64,000 bases of DNA, from positions 1-64,000 of the forward strand of contig NZ_LGUR01000197.1 in the NCBI RefSeq assembly GCF_001270495.1, in the 5' to 3' direction. How positions within the stretch are numbered: position 1 is the first letter of the stretch; the number at the start of each line of letters is the position of its first letter. This DNA comes from Streptomyces viridochromogenes. Lineage in GTDB: Bacteria; Actinomycetota; Actinomycetes; Streptomycetales; Streptomycetaceae. Positions 54,047 through 61,986 of this stretch are shown here, piece after piece. The position numbers and the translations under genes are program-made. The notes beneath the pieces are model-generated. The model saw only the letters and a list, made by a program, of their open reading frames with translations. It had not been told where the DNA came from and searched no databases.

Positions 54047-55492
54047 ATGACCACCTTCGTGGACCGCGTCGAACTGCATGTCGCCGCGGGTAACGGAGGC
54101 CACGGCTGTGCCTCCGTTCACCGTGAGAAGTTCAAGCCGCTGGGCGGGCCCGACGGCGGCAACGGCGGGCGCGGCGGGGACGTGATCCTCACCGTCGACC
54201 AGTCGATCACCACGCTGCTCGAATACCACCACTCCCCGCACCGCAAGGCCACCAACGGCAAGCCCGGCGAGGGCGGCAACCGGTCGGGGAAGGACGGGCA
54301 GGACCTGGTCCTTCCCGTGCCGGACGGCACCGTCGTCCTCGACAGGGCGGGCAACGTCCTCGCCGACCTGGTCGGGCACGGCACGTCGTACGTCGCCGCG
54401 CAGGGCGGCCGGGGCGGGCTCGGCAACGCGGCGCTGGCGTCGGCGCGGCGCAAGGCGCCCGGGTTCGCGCTGCTGGGTGTGCCGGGGGACCTTCAGGACA
54501 TCGTCCTGGAGCTGAAGACGGTCGCCGACGTGGCGCTGGTCGGGTACCCGAGCGCCGGCAAGTCTTCGCTGATCTCCGTGCTGAGCGCAGCCAAGCCGAA
54601 GATCGCGGACTACCCGTTCACGACGCTCGTGCCGAACCTCGGCGTGGTGACCGCCGGTTCGACCGTCTACACCATCGCCGACGTCCCGGGGCTCATCCCG
54701 GGTGCCAGCCAGGGCAAGGGCCTGGGCCTGGAGTTCCTGCGGCACGTCGAGCGGTGCAGCGTCCTCGTGCACGTCCTGGACACCGCGACGCTGGAGTCCG
54801 ACCGCGACCCCGTCACCGACCTGGACATCATCGAGGCGGAGCTGCGGGAGTACGGCGGCCTCGACAACCGGCCGCGGATCGTCGTCCTGAACAAGATCGA
54901 CGTACCGGACGGCAAGGACCTCGCCGAGATGGTGCGGCCGGATCTGGAGGCTCGTGGCTACCGGGTCTTCGAGGTGTCGGCGGTGGCGCACACCGGGCTG
55001 AAGGAGCTGTCGTTCGCGCTGGCCGAGCTGGTGGGCAAGGCGCGGGCCGCGAAGCCGAAGGAAGAGGCGACACGGATCGTGATCCGGCCGAAGGCCGTCG
55101 ACGACACGGGCTTCACCGTGACGCGCGAGGAGGCCGGCGGCGAGCCGCTGTTCCGCGTGCGCGGCGAGAAGCCCGAACGCTGGGTGCGCCAGACCGACTT
55201 CAACAACGACGAGGCCGTGGGGTATCTCGCGGACCGGCTCAACCGCCTCGGTGTGGAAGAGGAGTTGATGAAGGCGGGGGCCCGCACCGGCGACGGCGTC
55301 GCCATCGGTCCCGAGGAGAACGCCGTCGTCTTCGACTGGGAGCCGACCGTGATGGCCGGGGCCGAGATGCTGGGCCGCCGGGGTGAGGACCACCGGTTCG
55401 AGGCGCCGCGGCCTTCCGCGCAGCGCAGGCGTGACAAGCAGGCCGAGCGGGACGAGGCGGCGCAGGAGTTCGACGACTTCGAGCCGTTCTAG
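54047..55492 (+). CDS. obg: GTPase Obg
   Basis: 481 residues from the ATG at 54047, with GGAGG eight bases upstream. Residues 1-157 form the glycine-rich Obg fold ([24 protein letters not shown]). The G domain has G1 GYPSAGKSS (about 167), G3 DVPGLIPGA, and G4 NKID. An OCT domain follows (about 340-420), then a charged C-terminal tail ([16 protein letters not shown]). Obg acts in late 50S assembly and stress signalling. In S. coelicolor Obg controls the onset of aerial growth through GTP sensing. Confidence 0.97.
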   Translation: MTTFVDRVELHVAAGNGGHGCASVHREKFKPLGGPDGGNGGRGGDVILTVDQSITTLLEYHHSPHRKATNGKPGEGGNRSGKDGQDLVLPVPDGTVVLDRAGNVLADLVGHGTSYVAAQGGRGGLGNAALASARRKAPGFALLGVPGDLQDIVLELKTVADVALVGYPSAGKSSLISVLSAAKPKIADYPFTTLVPNLGVVTAGSTVYTIADVPGLIPGASQGKGLGLEFLRHVERCSVLVHVLDTATLESDRDPVTDLDIIEAELREYGGLDNRPRIVVLNKIDVPDGKDLAEMVRPDLEARGYRVFEVSAVAHTGLKELSFALAELVGKARAAKPKEEATRIVIRPKAVDDTGFTVTREEAGGEPLFRVRGEKPERWVRQTDFNNDEAVGYLADRLNRLGVEEELMKAGARTGDGVAIGPEENAVVFDWEPTVMAGAEMLGRRGEDHRFEAPRPSAQRRRDKQAERDEAAQEFDDFEPF

Positions 55493-55587
55493 GAGTGGCC
55501 TCCGCGGAGGTGCGTTAACAGCCGGGAAAGTCGGGGCGTACGGCAGGGCAACCAACGGTCGTTCCGGTGAGTCGTACTGGGCGGTGC

Positions 55588-55611
55588 GGACGAGGATCTT
55601 GATCCTCGTCC
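55588..55611. terminator. Perfect hairpin after obg
   Basis: GGACGAGGATC-TT-GATCCTCGTCC, 11-bp inverted repeat with almost no loop, 95 bases after obg and 35 bases before the FG-GAP gene. It could also affect the leader of the latter if transcription starts upstream. Confidence 0.7.
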
Positions 55612-55645
55612 GTCGTCAACTGCCCTTGCGACAACCGGAGTAGAC

Positions 55646-57154
55646 GTGCCCTTACCTGCCTCGCACAGAACACGGCGTGCCGTCGTCATCGCGCTCGCCC
55701 TGCTCTCATCAGTCGGCGGTGCGCTGCCCCTGGCGCAGGCGCAGGTGCAGGACCAGGAGCGGCCGCGGTCGGCCGCGGCGGCCGGTGCGCGGCAGGACTT
55801 CAACGGCGACGGCTACTCCGACCTCGCGGTCGCGGCGCCCGAGGCGACCGTCGACGGGAAGACGCGGGCCGGATACGTCGCCGTGGTGTACGGCTCGGCG
55901 AGCGGGCTGAGGACCACCTCCAGGCAGGTCATCAGCCAGAACACCACCGGCGTCACCGACTCCGCCGAGACGGGCGACCTGTTCGGCAGCGCGGTCAGCA
56001 CCGCCGACCTCGACCAGGACGGGTACACGGACCTGATCGTCGGCGTCACCGGTGAGGACTCCGTCGAGGGCGGTGCCGAGACCGGGCTCGTGCAGGTGGT
56101 CTGGGGCGGGGCGACCGGGCTGTCGGGCGGGGCGGCGCTGGCGTACGGGCACCACACCTACGACCGGCTCAGCGCCAAGGACCGGCTCACCGTCGGGGAC
56201 GTGAACGGCGACGGGGCGAGCGACCTGGTCGTGGTGGAGAGCTACACCGATCTGCGGGTCGTCAAGGGCCCCTTCGGGCGCGACGGCGGTGCGCGGGGCG
56301 GGGAACAGACCGTCCACGACGACTCCGACCCCCGCTTCCTGGACCTGGCCACCGGTGACGTGAACGGTGACGGCATCGACGACGTCGTCGGCACGATGAA
56401 CGACGGCGACGAGTACGACGCCCGCCGCGTCACGTACTGGCAGGGCACGAAGGACGGGCTCGCCGAGGGGGTCGTGCCGCGCGACAGCAGGGGCTGGCGG
56501 GTGCAGGGCGGCGAGTCGCTCGGCCTGGGTGATGTGAACGGGGACGGCTACGCGGACATCGTGGTCGGACGGCCCGTCGACGGCTACGACAGCGACGTCG
56601 ACACCCCGATTCCCCTGGGCGGCCGGGTCGCCTTCATCCCGGGCTCCGCGAGCGGGCCCGTAGGCACCAAGGCGATGTACGTCAACCAGGACAGCGCCGG
56701 AGTCCCGGGCGCCGCCGAGCGGATGGACGGCTTCGGCTCCGACATCTCGGTCGCCGACGTCGACGGCGACGGCTACGCCGATGTCTCCACGGGCGTGCCC
56801 GGCGAGGACTTCGACGGGCTGAGCAACGCCGGCGGCGTCATCGTCCTGCGCGGCGGCGCGAACGGCCTGACCGGCACCGGCGCCACGGGGGTCAACCAGG
56901 ACACCGCCGGTGTGCCGGGCGCGGCGGAGACCGACGACGCCTTCGGCCGTACGACCCGTCTCATGGACGCCGACCAGGACGGCCGCGCCGAACTCGTCGT
57001 CGGCGCACCGGGGGAGAACGCGAACGCCGGGTCGGTGTGGGTGTTCAGGTCCACGCCGGCCGGGATCACCCCGACCGGCTCGTTCACCTTCGGTGCCGGG
57101 ACCCTCGGCACGGTCGCGGCGAACGCGAAGCTGGGCTCCGGGTTCAACTCCTGA
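55646..57154 (+). CDS. Secreted FG-GAP / VCBS repeat protein
   Basis: 502 residues. A signal peptide (RTRRAVVIALALLSSVGGALPLAQA, cleavage near residue 32) is followed by seven calcium-loop repeats of the integrin alpha FG-GAP type: DFNGDGYSDLAV, DLDQDGYTDLIV, DVNGDGASDLVV, DVNGDGIDDVV, DVNGDGYADIVV, DVDGDGYADV and DADQDGRAELVV, with GAP motifs between. They form a seven-bladed beta-propeller. No enzymatic domain is seen. The protein may bind an extracellular partner. GTG start; the gene stands alone between two intergenic stretches. Confidence 0.9.
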   Translation: MPLPASHRTRRAVVIALALLSSVGGALPLAQAQVQDQERPRSAAAAGARQDFNGDGYSDLAVAAPEATVDGKTRAGYVAVVYGSASGLRTTSRQVISQNTTGVTDSAETGDLFGSAVSTADLDQDGYTDLIVGVTGEDSVEGGAETGLVQVVWGGATGLSGGAALAYGHHTYDRLSAKDRLTVGDVNGDGASDLVVVESYTDLRVVKGPFGRDGGARGGEQTVHDDSDPRFLDLATGDVNGDGIDDVVGTMNDGDEYDARRVTYWQGTKDGLAEGVVPRDSRGWRVQGGESLGLGDVNGDGYADIVVGRPVDGYDSDVDTPIPLGGRVAFIPGSASGPVGTKAMYVNQDSAGVPGAAERMDGFGSDISVADVDGDGYADVSTGVPGEDFDGLSNAGGVIVLRGGANGLTGTGATGVNQDTAGVPGAAETDDAFGRTTRLMDADQDGRAELVVGAPGENANAGSVWVFRSTPAGITPTGSFTFGAGTLGTVAANAKLGSGFNS

Positions 57155-57321
57155 TCGATCGCCAGACCCGTTGTGGCAAGGGCGCGTTCCCGTGCCGCGG
57201 CGGGTCTTCTGTTGTCTCCCTAGTTGTCATGCACGTGAAGCTCGCAGTTCAGCAGCCAGACCGCCCACGGGCGTGAGCATCCGAAGTGTCCAAGAGGCCA
57301 GCGAGGCAGGGGAGTTCGCCG

Positions 57322-58881
57322 ATGAACGGTGTTTCCGGATCCGTATCGCCCGACCGACGCCGCTTTCTGACCGCCGGAGCCGCGGTGCTCGGCGCGGCGG
57401 CTTCGGCCCAGCTGTGGCTGCCGTCCGCCGCCCGGGCCGCCGAAACCCCGCTGCCCGACGGCGTGTTCAGCCTCGGCGTCGCCTCCGGTGACCCGCTGCC
57501 CGACGGCATCGTGCTGTGGACGCGCCTCGCCCCGGATCCGCTGAACGGCGGCGGCATGCCCGACCGCGTCGTGTCCGTGGAGTGGGAGCTCGCGGAGGAC
57601 GAACGGTTCAGAAAGCCGGTCCGCCGCGGCGTCGCCCAGGCCCGCCCGGAGCTCGGGCACAGCGTCCACGTGGACGTACGGCGGCTGCGTCCGGGGCGGA
57701 CGTACTGGTACCGCTTCCGCGTGAGCGGACAGATCTCGCCCACCGGCCGCACCCGCACCGCGCCTCACCCGCACAGCTCCGGCGGCCGGCTGCGCATGGC
57801 GCTGGCCTCCTGCCAGAACTGGCAGCACGGCTACTTCACGCCGTACGCCGACATGCTGGACCAGGACCCCGACTTCGTCCTGTTCGTCGGCGACTACATC
57901 TACGAGTCGCGGCCCTCGGCCACGGCCCTGCGTCGCCACGAGGGCACCGACGAGCCGTACAGCCTGGTGCAGTACCGCAACCGGTACGCCCAGTACCGCA
58001 CCGACCCGGACCTGGCCGCGATGCACGCGAACGCGCCCTGGGTGGTCACCTTCGACGACCACGAGATCGACAACGACTTCGCCGGCGAGATACCGCAGGA
58101 CCCGGACAAGCAGCCGCACGACGCGTTCGTGGCCCGGCTGACCGCCGGCTACCAGGCGTTCTACGAGCACATGCCGGTCCGGGCGAGCGCCATCCCGAAC
58201 GGTCCGCACATCCAGATGTACCGCCGCCTGGAGTTCGGCCGCCTGGCCCGGCTCAGCGTGCTGGACACCCGCCAGTACCGCAGCGACCAGGCCACCGGCC
58301 AGCAAGGCGCCCAGGACCCCGCGCTCACCATGCTCGGCGCCGAGCAGAAGCAGTGGCTGCTCGACGGGCTGCGCCACTCGCCGGCCCGCTGGAACATGAT
58401 CGGCTCGCAGATCATGATGGCCGAGACCGACCTCCAGGTCGGCGAGGGCAAGCTCTGGTTCTACGACGCCTGGGACGGCTACCAGGCCGAACGCAACGCC
58501 CTGATGCAGGAGTTGAAGAAGGTCCGCAACCCGGTCGTGTTCACCGGCGACCGCCACCTGACGATGATCAGCGACCTCAAGGAGGACTACGCCGACCCGG
58601 ACTCGGCCGTGGTGGGCGCCGAGTTCGTCGGTACGTCCATCTCCAGCAACGGTGACCAGGACCAGGCCGCCTTCCACAAGGAGTGGGACCCGCGCCTGCC
58701 GGACAACCCGCACTGGAAGCTCCTCGACGCCCACCGCGGCTACCACCTCTTCGACATCCGCCGCGACGGCATCGACGCACAGGTCAGGATCGTGGACACG
58801 GTGCGCCAGCAGACGGCCACGCCGAGCACGCTGGCGAACCTGCGGGTCGAGGCGGGACGGCCGGGCGTCGAGGTCGTATAG
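57322..58881 (+). CDS. phoD: PhoD-type alkaline phosphatase/phosphodiesterase, Tat-exported
   Basis: 519 residues from the ATG at 57322, with GGGGAG about 8 bases upstream. A twin-arginine signal (DRRRFLTAGAAVLG) ends near ARAAE. A PhoD N-terminal domain (about 45-140) is followed by the metallophosphatase domain. Metal ligands are visible in FVGDYIYE, FDDHEIDNDF (about 245) and FTGDRH (about 413). PhoD enzymes release phosphate from mono- and diesters, including teichoic acids, under phosphate limitation. No convincing PHO box was found upstream. Its place beside wall-polymer genes may be meaningful. Confidence 0.93.
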   Translation: MNGVSGSVSPDRRRFLTAGAAVLGAAASAQLWLPSAARAAETPLPDGVFSLGVASGDPLPDGIVLWTRLAPDPLNGGGMPDRVVSVEWELAEDERFRKPVRRGVAQARPELGHSVHVDVRRLRPGRTYWYRFRVSGQISPTGRTRTAPHPHSSGGRLRMALASCQNWQHGYFTPYADMLDQDPDFVLFVGDYIYESRPSATALRRHEGTDEPYSLVQYRNRYAQYRTDPDLAAMHANAPWVVTFDDHEIDNDFAGEIPQDPDKQPHDAFVARLTAGYQAFYEHMPVRASAIPNGPHIQMYRRLEFGRLARLSVLDTRQYRSDQATGQQGAQDPALTMLGAEQKQWLLDGLRHSPARWNMIGSQIMMAETDLQVGEGKLWFYDAWDGYQAERNALMQELKKVRNPVVFTGDRHLTMISDLKEDYADPDSAVVGAEFVGTSISSNGDQDQAAFHKEWDPRLPDNPHWKLLDAHRGYHLFDIRRDGIDAQVRIVDTVRQQTATPSTLANLRVEAGRPGVEVV

Positions 58882-58911
58882 CGCTCGCGACCGCGCTCAC
58901 TCCTGGTGGGG

Positions 58912-58937
58912 ACCTGGGACTCATCCGTGTCCCAGGT
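58912..58937. terminator. phoD terminator
   Basis: ACCTGGGAC, loop TCATCCGT, GTCCCAGGT: a perfect 9-bp hairpin 30 bases after phoD. Confidence 0.8.
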
Positions 58938-58982
58938 CACTCTCAGGGCAGTCTCAGGAAGCCCTCTTACCGTCCTCTGACC

Positions 58983-60188
58983 ATGGAGACGGACTGTACG
59001 AGAGATGAACCGCCGGTCAACGGCGGCGTGATCACCCCGCTGCCCACCGGGACCCGGCTGCTGCACATCGGCCCGCACAAGACGGGCACCACCGCGATCC
59101 AGGGCGCCCTGTTCGCGGCGAAGGACGAGATGGCCCGGCACGGCGTCGCCTGGCCGGCCACCAACCGGCACCCCATGGAAGCGGTCCTGGCCGCCTGTGC
59201 CCGCACCGGCATGATGGGCGACACCGCGCCGACCGAGCGGCACTGGGAGCGACTCCTGGAGCAGGTGCGCGCCACCGGCCGGCGCACCTCCGTGATCAGC
59301 AGCGAGTTCTTCGCCGACGCCCCCGACGGCGAGGCGATCGAGCGGATCGTCGAGCAGCTCGGCGGTGACCGCGTGCACGTCCTGGTCACGCTGCGCCCAC
59401 TGGCGCGGATCATGCCCTCGCAGTGGCAGCAGTACGTGCAGAACGGTCTGCGCATGGGCTACGAGGACTGGCTGGAGCACATGCTCACCAAGCCGCCGTA
59501 CGAGAAGCCCAACCCCAGTTTCTGGCGCCGGCACCGGCACGACCGGCTCGTCGAGCGCTGGGCGCGGGTGGCCGGTCCGGAGCGGGTCACCGTCGTCGTG
59601 GTCGACGACCGTGACCGGGAGGGCCTGCTGCGCACCTTCGAGGCACTGCTCGGACTGCCCGCCCGTCTTCTACGGCCCGTTCCGGACGCGACGAATCGCT
59701 CACTCACCCTCGCCGAGACCGAAATGCTGCGGAATCTTAATAAGGAATTCCGCGCCAATGAACTGCCCGCGGAGCTCTATTCACAGCTCGTCCGGAACGG
59801 CGCGGTGATGCATATGAAGAACACGTGCACTCCCGGTCCCGGCGACGTGAAGATCCGCACCCCGCAGTGGGCCGTCGAGGCCGCTGCCGAGATCGGTGCG
59901 GAGATCGCGGAGCGTATCGGCGGGACGGGGGTGCGGGTTCTCGGTGACATGCGCCTTTTGTCCGCTGTGCAACTGGCCGCCACGCAGCCCGCCGCCCCGA
60001 GCGCCCCCGAGTCGCGCATCACCCCCGAGTCCGCGGCTCAGGCGCTGTACGGGGCCCTCGCCGCGGCGGCCGCGGCGCCCGTGCGGCACACCGCGTCCGC
60101 CAAGTCGCGTACGGTTCACCAGACCTCGTCGAAGGAACTCGTGCGGGTACTCGGCCACCGCTGCCTCAAGCGGCTACGGCTTCGGTGA
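58983..60188 (+). CDS. Sulfotransferase-like P-loop protein
   Basis: 401 residues from the ATG at 58983. HIGPHKTGTTAIQGAL (about 28-43) is the 5'-PAPS-binding loop of sulfotransferases, and VLVTLRPLARIMPSQWQQYV (about 133-152) carries the 3'-phosphate-side Arg/Ser. The last 100 residues are Ala/Pro-rich linker and basic tail, beyond the domain. The substrate is unknown; sulfation of a surface polymer is suggested only by the next two genes. TACCGT at 58968 is a likely -10 with the start close by, so the mRNA may be leaderless. There is an AT-rich patch near 59730-59760. Confidence 0.8.
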   Translation: METDCTRDEPPVNGGVITPLPTGTRLLHIGPHKTGTTAIQGALFAAKDEMARHGVAWPATNRHPMEAVLAACARTGMMGDTAPTERHWERLLEQVRATGRRTSVISSEFFADAPDGEAIERIVEQLGGDRVHVLVTLRPLARIMPSQWQQYVQNGLRMGYEDWLEHMLTKPPYEKPNPSFWRRHRHDRLVERWARVAGPERVTVVVVDDRDREGLLRTFEALLGLPARLLRPVPDATNRSLTLAETEMLRNLNKEFRANELPAELYSQLVRNGAVMHMKNTCTPGPGDVKIRTPQWAVEAAAEIGAEIAERIGGTGVRVLGDMRLLSAVQLAATQPAAPSAPESRITPESAAQALYGALAAAAAAPVRHTASAKSRTVHQTSSKELVRVLGHRCLKRLRLR

Positions 60189-60369
60189 ACCTGTGCCGTT
60201 ACTCACAGCAATTGCCGTGACCCTTCGGGGAGGCTCTCCACAATGACCATGCGTACAAGGTGAATGACAGGTTGCGCGCACATATGCAGCCGGGGGCGCT
60301 CACCTTGCACTGCGGTAACCCCAAGTGGGACCATTTCCAAGTTCCCAGTCGCCACAAGGTAGGTCACCT

Positions 60370-61869
60370 GTGTCCCAGCACATAGCCAAGCCCCGTACCA
60401 CCGCAGTGATCCTGGCCGGTGGCACCGGTCAGCGGGTGGGTCTGTCGATCCCCAAGCAGCTGCTGAAGATCGCCGGCAAGGCAGTCATCGAGCACACGTT
60501 GACCACCTTCGAGAACGCCGACTCGATCGACGACATCATCGTGCTGATGGCGCCCGGATACGTGCCGGACATCGAGAAGATCGTCGCCAAGGCCGGGTTC
60601 ACCAAGGTCAAGAAGATCATCGAGGGCGGCTCGACCCGGAACGAGACGACTGAGCGCGCCATCGACGCCCTCGGTGAGGGCCTGGCCGAGGGCGAGGACC
60701 TGAACGTCCTCTTCCACGACGCCGTACGCCCGCTGCTGTCACAGCGCGTGATCGACGACTGCGTCGTGGCGCTGGAGCGCTTCCAGGCCGTCGACGTCGC
60801 CATCCCGTCCGCGGACACGATCATCGTGACCCGCACGCACGGCGAGGACGGCGAGTTCATCACCGAGATCCCGGACCGCTCCCGGCTGCGCCGCGGCCAG
60901 ACGCCGCAGGCGTTCAAGCTGTCCACGATCAAGCGGGCCTACGAGGTCGCCGCCGGTGACCCCAACTTCCAGGCCACGGACGACTGCTCCGTCGTGCTCA
61001 AGTACCTGCCGGACGTGCCGATCCACGTCGTCGCGGGTGACGAGTACAACATGAAGGTCACCCAGCCCGTCGACGTCTTCATCGCCGACAAGCTCTTCCA
61101 GCTGGCCTCCACCGCCGCTCCCGAGCAGGTGAGCGAGGAGGCCTACCGTCAGCTGCTGACCGGCAAGACCATCGTGGTCTTCGGCGGCTCGTACGGCATC
61201 GGCAAGGACATCGCCGAACTCGCCGAGTCCTACGGCGCCAAGGTGTACGCGCTGGGCCGCTCCACCACCGGCACCCACGTGGAGAACCCGGAGGAGGTCG
61301 ACGACGCGCTGTCCAAGGCGTACGCCGAGACCGGGCGCATCGACTACGTCGTGAACACCGCCGGTGTGCTGCGCATCGGCAAGCTCGCCGAGACCGACAA
61401 CGCCACCATCGAGGAGGCGCTGAAGGTCAACTACCTCGCCCCGGTGCAGATCGCGCGGTCCTCGTACAAGTACCTGTCCGAGACCAAGGGCCAGTTGCTG
61501 CTCTACACCTCCAGCAGCTACACCCGCGGCCGCGCCGAGTACAGCCTGTACTCCTCGACCAAGGCCGCCATGGTGAACCTCACCCAGGCCCTGTCCGACG
61601 AGTGGGCCGGCGACGGCATCCGCGTCAACTGCATCAACCCGGAGCGCACCGCGACCCCCATGCGCACCAAGGCCTTCGGCCAGGAGCCCGCGGGCAGCCT
61701 GCTCTCCTCCGAGGCCGTCGCCCGTACGTCGCTCGACGTGCTGCTCTCCGAGCTGACCGGCCATGTGATCGACGTCCGCCAGCAGGACCCGACGGCGCCC
61801 GCCGGAAAGGCGTCCGGCTTCGAGCAGGCGCTGGCCAGTGTCCTCGACCGCCAGGACGGCGTGGCATAA
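60370..61869 (+). CDS. CDP-ribitol synthase-like fusion (cytidylyltransferase + SDR)
   Basis: 499 residues from the GTG at 60370, with AGGTAGG just upstream. The N-terminal 235 residues are an IspD/TarI-type cytidylyltransferase: VILAGGTGQRVGLSIPKQ (15-32), EGGSTRNETTERA, FHDAVRPL. The C-terminal 240 residues are a short-chain dehydrogenase: VFGGSYGIGKD, NTAGVLRIGK, catalytic Ser and Tyr-x3-Lys in YTSSSYTRGRAEYSLYSSTK (motif given in part). The same fusion in Haemophilus (Bcs1/Acs1) reduces ribulose 5-phosphate and makes CDP-ribitol. So a polyol-phosphate wall polymer precursor is the likely product. A glycerophosphotransferase-type gene follows. Confidence 0.88.
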   Translation: MSQHIAKPRTTAVILAGGTGQRVGLSIPKQLLKIAGKAVIEHTLTTFENADSIDDIIVLMAPGYVPDIEKIVAKAGFTKVKKIIEGGSTRNETTERAIDALGEGLAEGEDLNVLFHDAVRPLLSQRVIDDCVVALERFQAVDVAIPSADTIIVTRTHGEDGEFITEIPDRSRLRRGQTPQAFKLSTIKRAYEVAAGDPNFQATDDCSVVLKYLPDVPIHVVAGDEYNMKVTQPVDVFIADKLFQLASTAAPEQVSEEAYRQLLTGKTIVVFGGSYGIGKDIAELAESYGAKVYALGRSTTGTHVENPEEVDDALSKAYAETGRIDYVVNTAGVLRIGKLAETDNATIEEALKVNYLAPVQIARSSYKYLSETKGQLLLYTSSSYTRGRAEYSLYSSTKAAMVNLTQALSDEWAGDGIRVNCINPERTATPMRTKAFGQEPAGSLLSSEAVARTSLDVLLSELTGHVIDVRQQDPTAPAGKASGFEQALASVLDRQDGVA

Positions 61870-61894
61870 TCAGCAGTTAATAGCCTTATGGAAT

Positions 61895-61941
61895 TCAGGC
61901 CTCTGCGATTCTTCGTTCACGAAGAATTCACAGGGGCCTGA
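61895..61941 (+). promoter_or_regulatory. Two-part hairpin between the two wall-polymer genes
   Basis: Outer stem TCAGGCCTCTG/CAGGGGCCTGA and inner stem ATTCTTCG/CGAAGAAT with loop TTCA. It stands 26 bases after the CDP-ribitol synthase-like gene and 46 before the next gene; both sides are AT-rich for this genome. It may be a partial terminator or mRNA processing site. Confidence 0.6.
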
Positions 61942-61986
61942 GTCCTTCCCCCTTCAGACCGGCCCCTCTCCCTGAGCAGGTTCTCC

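Noticed and set aside
57155..57321. PHO box upstream of phoD
   Set aside because: Only one GTTCAGC-like 11-base unit was found; a PHO box needs at least two direct repeats in register.
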